NCBI GenBank assembly: GCA_963849005.1
Contig: CAWKGC010000024.1
Location: 248,001-312,000 of the forward strand
Direction of reading: 5' to 3'
From: CAWKGC01 sp963849005
Lineage (GTDB): Bacteria > Pseudomonadota > Gammaproteobacteria > Burkholderiales > Usitatibacteraceae
Length of the DNA stretch: 64,000 bases
Shown: piece after piece, positions 24,488 through 35,079 of the stretch
How positions within the stretch are numbered: the first letter of the stretch is position 1
How the letters are laid out: every line of letters starts with the position of its first letter
Translations under genes and position numbers: made by a program
Notes under the pieces: generated by a model
What the model saw: the letters and a program-made list of their open reading frames with translations, nothing else
Databases searched by the model: none
What the model was told of the DNA's origin: nothing

Positions 24488-25105
24488 ATGAACAGACCGA
24501 ATCCGAAATTGCTCGCTGCCGCCATTGCGGCCGGGCTGGTTGCCGTTTATCCGGTTCTTGCGGCCCCGGCGCCTCCCGGCGGGGGCGGTTATCGCGGCGG
24601 GGCGCCGAGCGGTGGTGGTGGGTATCGTGGCGGCGCGCCCAGCGGAGGCGGCTACCACGGCGGTGTCGGCTATCGTCCGGGCGGCGCCTATTACGGCGGT
24701 CGATATGCCGGTGGCCGTTATTTCGCTGGCGGCTATTACGGCGGCCGTTACTACGGCGGCCGCTATTACGGTGGCGGCTACTACGGCGGCTGGGGCTGGG
24801 GCTGGCCCGTTGGCCTCGGATTGGGCCTCGCGCTCACCTCGCCGTATTGGGCCGGCTATCCCGGCTATTACGGCTACGGCTATTCAGTCGCGCCGGTCTA
24901 CGCCGCCCCTGCCTACTATGAGGGCCAGTTGCAGCCGCCCGGCCCGCCACCTCCGACCACCCAGGTGCCGCAAGGCCCTGTGGGGGAGGCGCCGACCCAG
25001 CGTCCGCTGTACCTGAACTATTGCGCGGCCGTGAGTGCCTTCTACCCGCAGATTCAGAGCTGCCCGAGCGGCTGGGTGTTCCGCGGCAACGCCAACCCGG
25101 GCTGA
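24488..25105 (+). CDS. Exported Gly/Tyr-rich repeat protein
   Basis: The 205-residue product has a signal peptide (about residues 1-27, ending VLAAP). It is followed by GGGGYRGGAPSG repeats and then YYGGRY/YAGGRYF repeats between residues 60 and 105, giving a region of almost only Gly, Tyr and Arg. A hydrophobic stretch (GLGLALTSPYWAGYPGYYGY) and a Pro-rich linker follow. The last 30 residues hold two cysteines in LNYCAAVSAFYPQIQSC, which also occur in other surface proteins of proteobacteria with YCAS-type ends. AGGAGG lies eight bases before the ATG. It is probably a cell-surface or matrix protein; the exact role is unknown. Confidence 0.75.
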   Translation: MNRPNPKLLAAAIAAGLVAVYPVLAAPAPPGGGGYRGGAPSGGGGYRGGAPSGGGYHGGVGYRPGGAYYGGRYAGGRYFAGGYYGGRYYGGRYYGGGYYGGWGWGWPVGLGLGLALTSPYWAGYPGYYGYGYSVAPVYAAPAYYEGQLQPPGPPPPTTQVPQGPVGEAPTQRPLYLNYCAAVSAFYPQIQSCPSGWVFRGNANPG

Positions 25106-25117
25106 CGGCGGCGGCGC

Positions 25118-25823
25118 TCAGGACTCGAAGCCCGCGCGCGCGCGTTGCGAGCGCGATGGCGCGCCGGCAATTCGGGCGATGAACGCCCCGGCCTCAACTC
25201 GATTCGCGGCCGCGGCACTTACTGCGGCGGTGTACACCGTCGCGAGTTCCAGCGATTTCGGTAGCCCGCCGACCAGCACCACGCCCGGCGTGTTGTTGAT
25301 TTCCGTGACCTGGGTGCATCCCACCAGGCGCTCGCCTCCGGCTTGCGCCATTTCGCGCATCGCCCGTGGCGCCGTTCGGGAAGGTGCGCAACACAGGCGC
25401 GCATCGAGTTCCTTGCGGATGCCCAGGGCTCTCCAGCACACGCGCGAAATGGATGCCCGCTGTCGCCTTCTGCGGATCGGGGAAGTAGATACGCGCGGGG
25501 GCGGCGAGCAATGTGCGTCCGCAGCGCGTCCGCGTCGCGATGTCCGGCAGGGGGTCGGCTTTGCGCACGGCGACGCCGGGGTGCGTACGCAGCCAAGGTC
25601 CGCGCTTATGCCCTGCGGCAGCACTTTGCCGTCAGCGGCCAGCCCGTCGATCAGCGCGCGGGTGAGGATGATGAGATCGGCCGCCGCGCCGCCAAGCAGC
25701 TTTTCTCTTCATCGCGCCGACTGCGCCGAAGCTGCAGTCGAGTTGGATACCCGGTTTGCGCGGCGAAATTCTTCCGGTCACCACGCCCTGCGCGGCACCC
25801 GCGCTCAGTATCTTAAGCTGCAT
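25118..25823 (-). CDS. ModA-like substrate-binding protein, heavily frameshifted
   Basis: Segments in all three frames join into one protein of about 235 residues starting MQLKILSAGAAQGVV. They continue as DLIILTRALIDGLA, LPQGISADLG, ARIYFPDPQKATAGIHFARVLE, LVGCTQVTEINNTPGVVLVG and LPKSLELATVYTAAVS. This follows the type 2 periplasmic-binding fold of molybdate-binding-like proteins, but without a signal peptide, as seen in Burkholderiales homologues beside Bug receptors. At least four indels break the frame. It lies about 30 bp downstream of a Bug receptor on the same strand. Molybdate binding is not claimed. Confidence 0.6.
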
Positions 25824-25853
25824 CCAAGCGCCTCCAAAAATCCCGTTGTTGCT

Positions 25854-26816
<963 letters not shown>

Positions 26817-27369
26817 GGTCGATCTCCCGGTGTTGCGAAAAAGATACCAGATGCATCACGAAATGCTTGACGAAGTTTTCTGCTGCATGGCAACATTCGC
26901 CCGTAGTCATTACCGAGAGTTCCAACGAGAGACATGAAAACCAACTTCACCATCCAACCGACCAAAGCGCGACTGACCGCGCCGGCGTCCTGCTGTTCGC
27001 AGGGCCACAGCACGTAGTCGATAGAATCGATCGGCCAATTCTCCGGGAGAGCGATCAGGGTGACTTCTTCATCGTCAGCGAAGTGTTCCTCGCCCAGGCC
27101 GGGAGACTCGAAAGAACTCCGGCTTTCTGCTTTCCGACTTGAAGACGAGAGGATTACGACGATGAACACGACTTCAGCTGCACCTCGCCCGGTACGCCGC
27201 GACCAGGCTGGAAGGAAAGGCGAAATTGAATCGCGCGCGCGCGACCGAAGCCCTGCTGGCGGCGGATCGTGTCGCGCGGCCCGCGAGCGCTTGGAAGCGG
27301 AGGCGCGCCTCGCGATGCGGGAGTGGTTCATGTTGTCAACCGCAACTTCGCGGGTCGTGCGCGTCCCGC
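26817..27369. other. Stretch without an assignable gene
   Basis: This 550-bp stretch is locally less GC-rich (26840-26940) than its neighbours. On the plus strand ATG 26936 follows GAGAG, and the frame, with one shift, reads VLLFAGPQHVVDRIDRPIL and DFFIVSEVFLAQAG before a stop at 27143. A second ATG at 27162 follows AGAGGATTACGACG and reads MNTTSAAPRPVRRDQ. The minus strand is open over the same part (LIALPENWPIDSIDYVLW). I cannot decide which, if any, is coding. Confidence 0.3.
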
Positions 27370-28224
27370 CTAGCGAGGATGTCGGGTTGCCGCCTCGGGG
27401 AGATGTGCAGCGACGCCTGCCGCTTCTTCGCGGGTCGGATGACGTAGCGGCCGGCCTTCGGGCCGGCCGCGGTCAGAATTTCGATGGACAGCCGCCGCGA
27501 GCCGGGCCATCTCGCGCGCGAGCAGCATCACGTCGTTGCCCACCGCGGTGAAGAGCGTGCCGGCCTCGATGTAGCGCTTCGCCGCCTTCTCGTCGACGCG
27601 AGAATGCCGGCGCCTTGCCGCAGCCTTGATGCGCCTGATCGCATCCTCGATCGCCGCGACGACCTCGGGATGGGTCTGCTCGCCCAGGAATCCAGGCCGG
27701 CGCTCAAGTCGGCCGGGCCGATGAAGACGCCATCGACGCCGTCCAGGCGCGCGATCGCCTCCAGGTCGAGCGCAGCCGCTCTCGACCTGCACCAGCAGGC
27801 AGAGCCTGTTCGGCATTCTCCAAGTACTGCGGGATGCGGGCGAAGCCCGAGGCGCGCGTCGTTCCCGCCAGCCCGCGCACGCGCGCAGCGGATAGCGCAT
27901 CGCCGCCACCGCCGCCTGCGCCTCTTCCGCGGTCTGCACATACGAATCAAGAAAGTTCTCGGCGCCGATGTCGAGGTGCGGCTGGATCAGCACCTGTCGT
28001 CCATGCGGCCGCACCACGGCCGTGGCGGATGCGCGGCGACCGCCTGCAACTGCGCAGGCACGTTGTCGACTTCGTTGGGCGAGTGCTCGGTGTCGATCAG
28101 CAGCCAGTCGAAGCCGTCCCGCGACCACTTCGGCGCAATAGGGACTGGCGAGCAATACCCACAGGCCGATCTGCTCCCTGCCGGCGAGGAGGGCGCGCTT
28201 GAAGCGGTTGGCGGGGAGGTCCAT
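27370..28224 (-). CDS. HpcH/HpaI-family aldolase, heavily frameshifted
   Basis: Class II pyruvate aldolases of this family split or form 4-hydroxy-2-oxo acids. The start MDLPANRFKRALLAGREQIGL is followed in another frame by FDWLLIDTEHSPNEV, then RPHGRQVLIQPHLDIGAENF, AEEAQAAVAAMRYP, CLLVQVES (metal-ligand Glu) and LDGVDGVFIGPADLSAGL (metal-ligand Asp). GTLFTAVGNDVMLLAREM then closes the barrel. These match 4-hydroxy-2-oxoheptanedioate aldolase. At least six indels occur and the exact stop is unclear; the true end is probably near 27450. The start lies four bases beyond the stop of the hydrolase gene upstream, so they share a transcript. Confidence 0.75.
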   Translation of the reverse strand: MDLPANRFKRALLAGREQIGLWVLLASPYCAEVVAGRLRLAADRHRALAQRSRQRACAVAGGRRASATAVVRPHGRQVLIQPHLDIGAENFLDSYVQTAEEAQAAVAAMRYPLRACAGWRERRAPRASPASRSTWRMPNRLCLLVQVESGCARPGGDRAPGRRRWRLHRPGRLERRPGFLGEQTHPEVVAAIEDAIRRIKAAARRRHSRVDEKAAKRYIEAGTLFTAVGNDVMLLAREMARLAAAVHRNSDRGRPEGRPLRHPTREEAAGVAAHLPEAATRHPR

Positions 28225-28227
28225 GGC

Positions 28228-30168
28228 CTAGTTGAACAGCCGCGCGACAGGGTCCGAGCTGGCCCGCTCGACATAGGCCTTCGCGTCGTCAGGCAGGAGC
28301 AGGCGATCCTTCACCAGGATAGCGCGGCCCGAAATGGCGTCGGAATATTTGTCCCTGGATCCGTAGTTTTCCTCGAGGGACATGGCGGTGGCCCTTCGCC
28401 GTGCGCTCGCCCTTCGTCGCCGCGAAGGCGCTGAAGGACCCGTACGGTCGCACAGCTCGCCCGCGGTGAACAGCTCCCTGTACAGGTTCCATCCCGTGTA
28501 ATGGCGACAGGCGCGGCGATGTCGGAAGCCGGATGCCGCGACTTCGTTGCCGTCGGCGTCGACCTTGCGACCAGCGGACGGAGGCCTTCGCGGGATCCGG
28601 CTTCGGTTCCTCCCGATCGCCGAACAACTGAGGATTGCCGAAGGTCGCGGCCTGCACGCCGGGGATCTTCGGGAATCCGGTCCTCTCCGGCGCGACCAGC
28701 GTCCTGGCGGCAAGTGTCGGCACGCGCGAGACGGGCGACGGCTCGCCGCGGCTCGCCCAATCGTCGAGCGCGCAAACAGGCGCGCAAGGCCGCGCGGGAT
28801 TGTGCGGGTTGCGCGGGTTGGCGCATGCCCGGGCGCGGTCGTGACCCGGTGCGCCGCCATGCTGGGTGGCTGCCACCATGAAGACGCGCGCGTTCTTCGG
28901 CAGCGCCATGTCCTTCGTGCCGAGGGGGTGGTGTGCAGGAGGGAGCGCCGTTCTGCCGGTACTCGTCGAGGTGTTGACCTGGATCAGCGGCGGATCAAAA
29001 CCATCGCCGCGGAAGAGTGCCCCCTTCCTGCCGGTGACGGGGTCGGCCATCGCGGCGGCCAAGAACGGGAAGGCGTACTCCGGATAGGTGTCGTCGACTG
29101 TTCGGTGTCGTTGCCGCCGGCATGCCGAACTCATCGTTCATGAACACGCGCCCGACCCCGGAGATGTGCGGGAGCACGCCGTCAAAGCGATGCGCGCATT
29201 CTCGTCCTCGTTGAAGCCCTGCAAGATGTGTTCGCGCAGGTAGCGCCCGCTTTCCCAAAGCCGATCGCGTAGGCGTACTTCATGTTTGGCCCAGCGGATT
29301 CCAGTTGCCTTGCTGGCGCGCCGCGTAACGGAGGAAGGAAATCAGGTCGCGCGTCGCTGCGTAGCCGATGCCGAGACTTTCGGCGCGGTCGCCGATAGTG
29401 GAACTCGTAGAGCGGCCCGGATCGGGTTCGTGCCCTCGGGAAGCAGCCTGATGGTGCGCGCATCGACGTACGCCGAGCCCGATGCGGGGACCTCGCGGCG
29501 GGCGTCGGCCTGCTTGCGCCGGACGGTGAGCCTTGCCTTCGACTGGTCCCGGTCGGCGGCTTCGTAAGTGTGGCGGAACTGGGTGACTCGGCGCACGCGT
29601 GCCGGGACCAGTTCGTCGCGGATGATGCGACGATCGGCTGACTTGTCCGTGGCAACGGGCGACTTCATCGCCATGCCGTGTTCGCTGGCGCGTCGGGGTC
29701 CCAGCCCCTCCAGGCGAGTGTAGCCCTGCTTGAGGTAGAGCGCGTACCCGCGTCCTCGAGCGCCTTCGGTACGTTCAGCTCGGCCGACGGCGCCGTCGGC
29801 GCATCAGCACCCAGGCCCCACGAACTTGCGGCCGCGGTTCGTGACGTCGTAGAGGATGGCCGATTGGCGCGCTGCGGGTCCACGGGGCGCAGGATGTCCA
29901 TGTCGACTCGTACTCGACCTTGCCCGCGGCATTCGCGGCGCGCGGTCAAGGTGACGATGCCCTTGTTGGGGGGTCGGCCGGGTCGAGTGCCCCTTTGGCC
30001 GTGCCGGTGACGCGCTCGTAGGCGCCCGCATCGCCGAAGGTGCTCGGGGCGCGAAGGGCGTGACCTTCTGGATCGCGATCTCGGTCGGCGCTGCCCCGGC
30101 GCTGGACATGCCGAGGGAGATGACTGCGGCGGCCGCGGTCGCCGGTAGAGCGAGGCGGCGTAATTCAT
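28228..30168 (-). CDS. Exported alpha/beta-hydrolase-domain protein (PF20091-like), heavily frameshifted
   Basis: ATG 30168 follows GGAAGCAG. After one lost base the N-terminus reads LRRLALPATAAAAVISLGM, an export signal ending SSAGA. Recognisable segments follow in changing frames: TEIAIQKVTPFAP, NKGIVTLTA, RDQSKARLTVRRK, AYVDARTIRLLPEGTNP, FNEDENARIASTAYCRT-like debris, QHGGAPGHDRA, CANPRNPHNPA, LDDWASRGEP, IPGVQAATFGNPQLFGDRE, TGWNLYRE and AVERASSDPVARLFN-like final residues. The order matches the large alpha/beta-hydrolase-domain family of about 650 residues, whose substrates are mostly unknown. About ten indels occur. It sits in a catabolic operon before the aldolase gene. Confidence 0.65.
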
Positions 30169-30528
30169 CTGCTTCCTTTCGTGCTAGACGCGGCGATCCA
30201 TGCTGCGCGGCGCACGTCATCGTCTTCATGATCTCGAGGCGAAACCGTCGTTTCCCGGATCAGGGAGGTGAAGCGTTCGGCGCTGATCGGCACCAGCGTG
30301 CATGCGGTGACCACGACGGCCGAAGCGCTGCGCGGCGAGGCGTCGATGAGCGCATCTCGCCGGTACGCCGCCGGGACCAACCTTCTCGAGCATGCGCCCC
30401 ATCACCGAGAGCCGCACCGAGCCGGTGATCACGACGTACATTCGCGGCCCGAGTCGCCTCATCGAAGATCGTGTCGCCGGAAGCAGTGGCACACGTCTGG
30501 GTCGTTGCGGAACGTCGAGGCTGCTCAT
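30165..30528 (-). CDS. Single-domain cyclic nucleotide-binding protein, frameshifted
   Basis: Across three frames the protein reads MSSLDV at the start, then YVVITGSVRLSVMGRMLEKV, GPGGV, ALIDASPRSASAVVVTACTL, and VPISAERFTSLIRET. This is the Crp-type cyclic nucleotide-binding beta-barrel, including the phosphate-binding cassette in the DASPRSASAV segment. No helix-turn-helix follows, so with about 120 residues it is a stand-alone sensor domain rather than a transcription factor. Its start appears to overlap the end of the SDR gene (ATGA). The stop near 30165 is approximate. Its role inside a catabolic operon is unknown. Confidence 0.6.
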
Positions 30529-31315
30529 GCGTGGCGTCTCCGGCGGAAGGTCGGGGGGAGCGCCGGTCCAGCCGCGGCCGACAAGGGGCACCTTGGTCGC
30601 CATCACCGTCATGAACTGCACGTTCGCGTCGAGCGGCAGGCTGGCCATGTGCACAACGGCGTCGGCGACATGCTGCATGTTCATGCGCGGCTCGATCCCC
30701 ATCTCGCCATTGGCCTGCGTCGCGCCTTGGCCATGCGCTCGGTCATCTCGGTCGCGGCATTGCCGATGTCGATCTCGCCGCAGGCGATTTCGTGCTTGCG
30801 CCCGTCGAGCGAAGTCGACTTGGTCAGCCCCGTCATCGCGTGCTTGGTGGCGGTGTAGGGCGCGGAATCAGGCGCGGCGCGTGCGCCGAGATCGAGCCGT
30901 TGTTGATGATGCGCCCCCCGCGCGGGTCCTGCGCCTCTCATGATGCGGATCGCTTCCTGCGTGAGAGGAAGGCGCCGAGCAGGGGCGTCGATCAGCGCCC
31001 TCCTGGGTTTCCAGCGGCGGGTCCTTGATGGGCACGGCCGGGGCGCCCATGCCGGGGATGTTGAACAGCAGGTCGAGCCGGCCGAACGCCTCCCTTGTCT
31101 TCGCGACAGCGCCCTCACCGAGGCGGGGTGGCCGACGTCGGCCCTGACCGCGAGTGCGTGTCCCGCCGGCGCGCCGGAATCCACGATGGCTTGCTCGGCG
31201 ATCAGGGGGCGAGCGGTGAGGACGACACGATAGCCGGCCTTGAGCAGCGCGAGCGCCATGGCCTTGCCGATGCCGGCGCTCACGCCGGTAACGAGTGCGA
31301 CCTTGTTCTTTCCTG
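30525..31315 (-). CDS. Short-chain dehydrogenase/reductase, frameshifted
   Basis: The NAD(P)-binding start reads NKVALVTGVSAGIGKAMALA with the TGxxxGIG motif. Later segments in other frames are NNGSISAHAPRP-like sequence, PYTATKHAMTGLTKSTSLDG (the YxxxK catalytic pair), and AATEMTERMAKA. The C-terminal piece is NMQHVADAVVHMASLPLDAN, continuing to FMTVMATKVPLVGRG. This is a classical SDR of about 255 residues that oxidises or reduces an alcohol or ketone. No start codon survives in frame after the aminotransferase stop at 31321, probably through an indel in GGAAAGAACAAGG. It lies between aminotransferase and cNMP-binding genes on one strand. Confidence 0.75.
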
Positions 31316-31320
31316 TTCCC

Positions 31321-32624
31321 CTAGTCGAGTGCGCTGAGACTTCGCGAAGCGTGCCGATGATCTGCGCGATGTGGCTATCCTCGATGATCAGCGCCGGGGA
31401 AAGCACGATAATGGCGCTTGCGGTCCGCACCATCACGCCCTTCTCCCACGCCTTGAGGAAGGCGGCGAAGGCGCGGGCCCCGGCGCGCCTTCGCGCGGCG
31501 CGAGCTCGATCGCGCCGACCAGCCCGAAGTTCGGATGTCGATCACGTTCCACGCCCTGACGAGTGCAGCGCGTCCTCGAACTCGGCGCCATGGCCGCGGC
31601 GCGCGCGAACAGCCCCTCGTCCTTGTAGTGCTCCAGCATGGCGATGCCGGCCGCGCAGGCAGCCGGTGCGCGGACAGGTTTAGCCGTGGAAGAGCTCGAT
31701 CGCGCCCGGGGGCCGACCATGAAGGCGTCGTGGATTCCTCGGAGCACGCCACGCCGCCCATCGGCACGGTCCCAGGTACGCCTGGCGAAAATCATCATGT
31801 CGGGCTCGAACGTCCAGGTGCGGAGGCGAACGAGCCTCCCAGCCCGCCCGAACGCCGTGATCACCTCGTCGAAGATGAGCAGGATGCGTACTCCTCGTGA
31901 TCTCGCGCCAGCGCTTCAGGTAGCCCTTGGGCCGCAACAGCGCGCCGGTGGACCCGGCCATCGGCTCGACGATGACGGCGGCAATGGTGAAGGCGTCGTG
32001 GAGCGCGACCAGCCGCTCGAGTTCGTCGGCGAGATGCGCGCCGTGCTCGGGAAGGCCGCGCGTGAACGCGTCTCGCAAGGTCGTGCGTGTGCGGCAGGTC
32101 GTCCACGCCGGTGAGCATCTGCCCGAACATCTTCGGTTGGCGACCATGCCGCCGACCGATGCCGCCGAAGCCGACGCCATGGTAGCCGCGCTCACGGCGG
32201 ATAGCCTCTGCGTACGCCTTCGCCTTTCACGCGCTGGTAGGCAGCGCCGATCTTGAGTGCCGTCTCCATTGCCTCGGAGCCCGAGTTGCAGAAGAAGACG
32301 TGGTCGAGCGTGCCGGGCATGAGCTCGACGATGCGGTTCGCGAGCTCGAACGCCAGCGGTGCCCGAATGGAAGGGGGCGAGAAGTCGAGCGTGGCGGCCT
32401 GCTTCTCGATCGCCTCCGTGATCGGCTTGCGCCGTGGCCCGCGTTGCAGCACCACAGCCCGGCGATCCCGTCGAGCGCCTGCGGCCGTCGGTCGTCGTGC
32501 AGTGAATTCCCTCGGCGGAGGCCACCAGGCGCGGCGGGACTTGAATGGCGGTTCGCGGTGAACAGCATCCAGTACGCCCGAAATCGTCGGGATGGAGGTG
32601 AACCTGGTGGGAGAGGATCGTCAT
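31321..32624 (-). CDS. Class III (omega-amino acid:pyruvate type) aminotransferase, heavily frameshifted
   Basis: The PLP enzyme begins MTILSHQVHLHPDDF. It reads through frame changes as RLVASAEGIHCTTTDGR, LWCCNAGHG, FSPPSIRAPLAFELANRIVE, LDHVFFCNSGSEAMETALKI (PLP-phosphate site), GDDLPHTHDLA-like sequence, AVIVEPMAGSTGALLRPKGY, and LIFDEVITAFGRAGRL (the Asp binding the pyridine nitrogen). It ends near SAIIVLSPALIIEDSHIAQI, then LSALD and stop. This order matches beta-alanine:pyruvate transaminases of about 440 residues. At least eight indels occur. It is first in the minus-strand catabolic operon and faces a divergent Bug receptor 116 bp away. Confidence 0.8.
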
Positions 32625-32740
32625 GTCGGCCTCGTCGTTGTTTGCGGAAAGGAAAGCGAAAGCGACGCCTAGTCTACTGCGCCCGGTCGAGGCCACGCGA
32701 CGGATTCCTGTGCCAGAGCGCCTCACCACAGGAGGGGACC

Positions 32741-33702
32741 ATGGATCGTCGTGAATTCGTGCAAGCCACGCTTGCCTTCGGCGCCGCGCGATCGCTGCCT
32801 GCCCTCGCGCAGGCATACCCGTCGAAGTCCATCAGGTACATCGTGCCGTGGTGCGGGCGGCGACAGCGACCTCGTCGGGCGCACGGTCGCCGAGCGCTGG
32901 GCGAAGGCTCGACAGCCGATGGTGGTCGACAACATCGGCGGCGGCGGAGGCGTGATCGCGTGCAGAGACCGCCCGGGCGCGCCCGACGGCTATACGCTGA
33001 TGCAAGGCAGTGGCGACGCCGGGACCAATCCGGCGACGCGCGAGGTGCCCCAGGACGCGGTGAAGGAATTCACGTCGATGGGCATGATCGGCGCCACGCC
33101 CAACGTGCTGGTGGTCGGCGCCACGGTGCCGGCGAAAGACGTGAAGGAATCCATCGACTACGCGAAGAAGAACGCGACAAGATCGGTTACGGCTCGGCCG
33201 GCCCGGCTCGCTCACGCACCTGACGATGGAGCTCTTCAAGCAGCCCGTCGACATGAAGATCGTCACGTCCCCTACAAGGGCATCGCGCCCGCGCTCACCG
33301 ACCTCATCGCCGGCGACACGCAGGTGATCTCCCCGGGGCTTGCGGCGGCCCTCGGGGCACATCAAGTCCGGCCTATCCGGCCGCTCGCGGTCACCGGCGC
33401 CACGAGGCATCCCTTGCTGCCCGACGTGCCGACGCTGGCGGAAGCCGGCTTCGTCGGTTTGGAGGGGACGCAGTGGTACGGCGTGGTCGGGCCGGCCGGC
33501 ATGCCGGAGCCGATGGTGAAGCTCCCTGAACGACACGCTCAACACCGTGATCGCCACGCCGGAAATGAAGGACAGGCTCGCGGTCGAGGCGATCGAGCCA
33601 ATGCCGATGTCGCCCGCGCAGTTCGGGCGGTACATTGTCTGCCGAGATCGCAAGGGGGGGAAGGTCGCGCGCGACCGCAACATCCAGCTCGATCCTGATT
33701 TT
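32741..33702 (+). CDS. Bug/TctC substrate-binding protein, frameshifted
   Basis: AGGAGGGGACC precedes ATG 32741. The N-terminus MDRREFVQATLAFGAARSLP resembles a Tat-like or Sec signal ahead of AYPSKSIRYIVPW. The rest continues as DLVGRTVAERWAKARQP, APDGYTLMQGSGDAGTNPAT, KIGYGSAG, PYKGIAPALTDLIAGDTQVI, LLPDVPTLAEAGFVGLEG and TVIATPEMKDRLAVEAIEPM. The reading is split by about six indels; the stop is placed near 33702 after NIQLD. It is divergent from the aminotransferase operon and precedes an MmgE/PrpD gene, so it is likely the uptake receptor for that pathway. Confidence 0.8.
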
Positions 33703-33717
33703 TCCGAAGGGAGATCC

Positions 33718-35079
33718 ATGGCCCGAACACGCAGGTCGCCGCCGATACCAGCGCGCCGGCCGTCACTTCGATACTCGCGAAGTTCGTTGCCACGCATCCC
33801 TCGCGCGGCTGGAGCGACGCCGTCGACCACGAGGCGCACCGCACCTTCCTCAACTGGGTGGGCTGCGCTGTCGGCGCCGCCACCATGCCAGCGCCATCGC
33901 GGCGCTTGGCGCGGTGCGCGCGCTCGACCCGGCGCCGCAGGCCGCCGTGCTCGGCCGCCGCGACCGCGTGGACATGGCCAACGCCGCGCTGGTGAATGGC
34001 ATCACCTCGCACACCTTCGACTTCGACGACACGCACCTGAAGACCATCATCCATCCCGCGGGGCCGGTGGCCTCGGCGTTGCTGGCGCTGGCCGAGCACA
34101 CGGGCGCATCGGGCGCGCGGTGATCGATGCGCTGGTGCTCGGCATCGATGTCTCGTGCCGGTCGGAACTGCATCTATCCCGACCACTACGACCGCGGCTG
34201 GCACATCACCGGGACCACCGGCATGCTTGGCGCCGCCGCTGGTTGCGCGCGGTTGCTGGGGCTCGGCGAGAAACAGGCAGCGATGGCGCCGGCATCGCCG
34301 CCTCGCAACCGGTCGGATTGCGCGAGCAGTTCGGCACCATGACCAAGCCTTTCCATCCGGGCGCCGCGGCCGAGGCAGGGCTGATGGCGGCGTTGCTCGC
34401 GAAGAACGGCTTCACGTCGAGCAGCAAGGCGATCGAGGCGCCGCGCGGGTTCGCGCAGGTGATCTCCGACAAGCACGATGGGGCGAGATCACCGATGCGC
34501 TCGGCACGCGCTTCGAGATCTCCTTCAATACCTACAAGCCGTTCGCCTGCGGCATCGTCATCCACCCGAGCATCGACGCCTGCGCCCAGCTGCGCGCGCG
34601 CGGCGTGAAGGCCGGGACGTGGAGCGCATCGAGCTCAAGGTGCATCCGCTGGTGCTGGAACTCACCGGCAAGAAGGAGCCGCAGGACGGCCTGCAGGGCA
34701 AGTTCAGCGTCTACCACGGCTGCGCGGCGGGGCTGACTTCGGCCGCGCCGGCGAGGGCGAGTACGACGACGAATCGTGCGGCGCGAGGATGTCACCGCGC
34801 TGCGCCGGAAAGTGGTCGCCACCCCGGATGACGCGATCGACGAGGCCTCGGCCGATGTCACCGCCATTCTCAAGGACGGGCGGCGCGAGCATGTCTTCGT
34901 GAGCACGCCATCGGCTCCCTGAACGCCCGCTGACCGACGCCGGGCTGGAAGGGAAATTCCATGGGCTGGCCGATGCGGTGATCGGGGCCGGGCGTGCCGA
35001 CAACCTGGTTGCCGCATGCTGGAAACTCGGCTCCGCGGCCGACGTGCGCGCGCTGGTTGCTTCGGCCACGCCGGCATGA
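33718..35079 (+). CDS. MmgE/PrpD-family protein, frameshifted
   Basis: This family includes 2-methylcitrate dehydratase and related hydro-lyases or isomerases. Segments in three frames give AADTSAPAVTSILAKFV-like opening sequence, HRTFLNWVGCAVGAAT, DRVDMANAALVNGITSHTFD, FDDTHLKTIIHPAGPVASAL, AVIDALVLGID, IYPDHYDRGWHITGTTGML, GLREQFGTMTKPFHPGAAAE, FEISFNTYKPFACGIVIHPS and KVHPLVLELTGKKEPQDGLQ. The total of about 453 residues fits the family. The stop TGA at 35077-35079 overlaps the next ATG (ATGA), indicating coupling to the dehydrogenase gene. Substrate is not determined. Confidence 0.82.

Noticed and set aside
24580..24800. Tandem DNA repeat or CRISPR-like array
   Set aside because: The periodicity follows GGY/GGR codons of one signal-peptide-bearing protein; unit length is irregular and there are no spacers.
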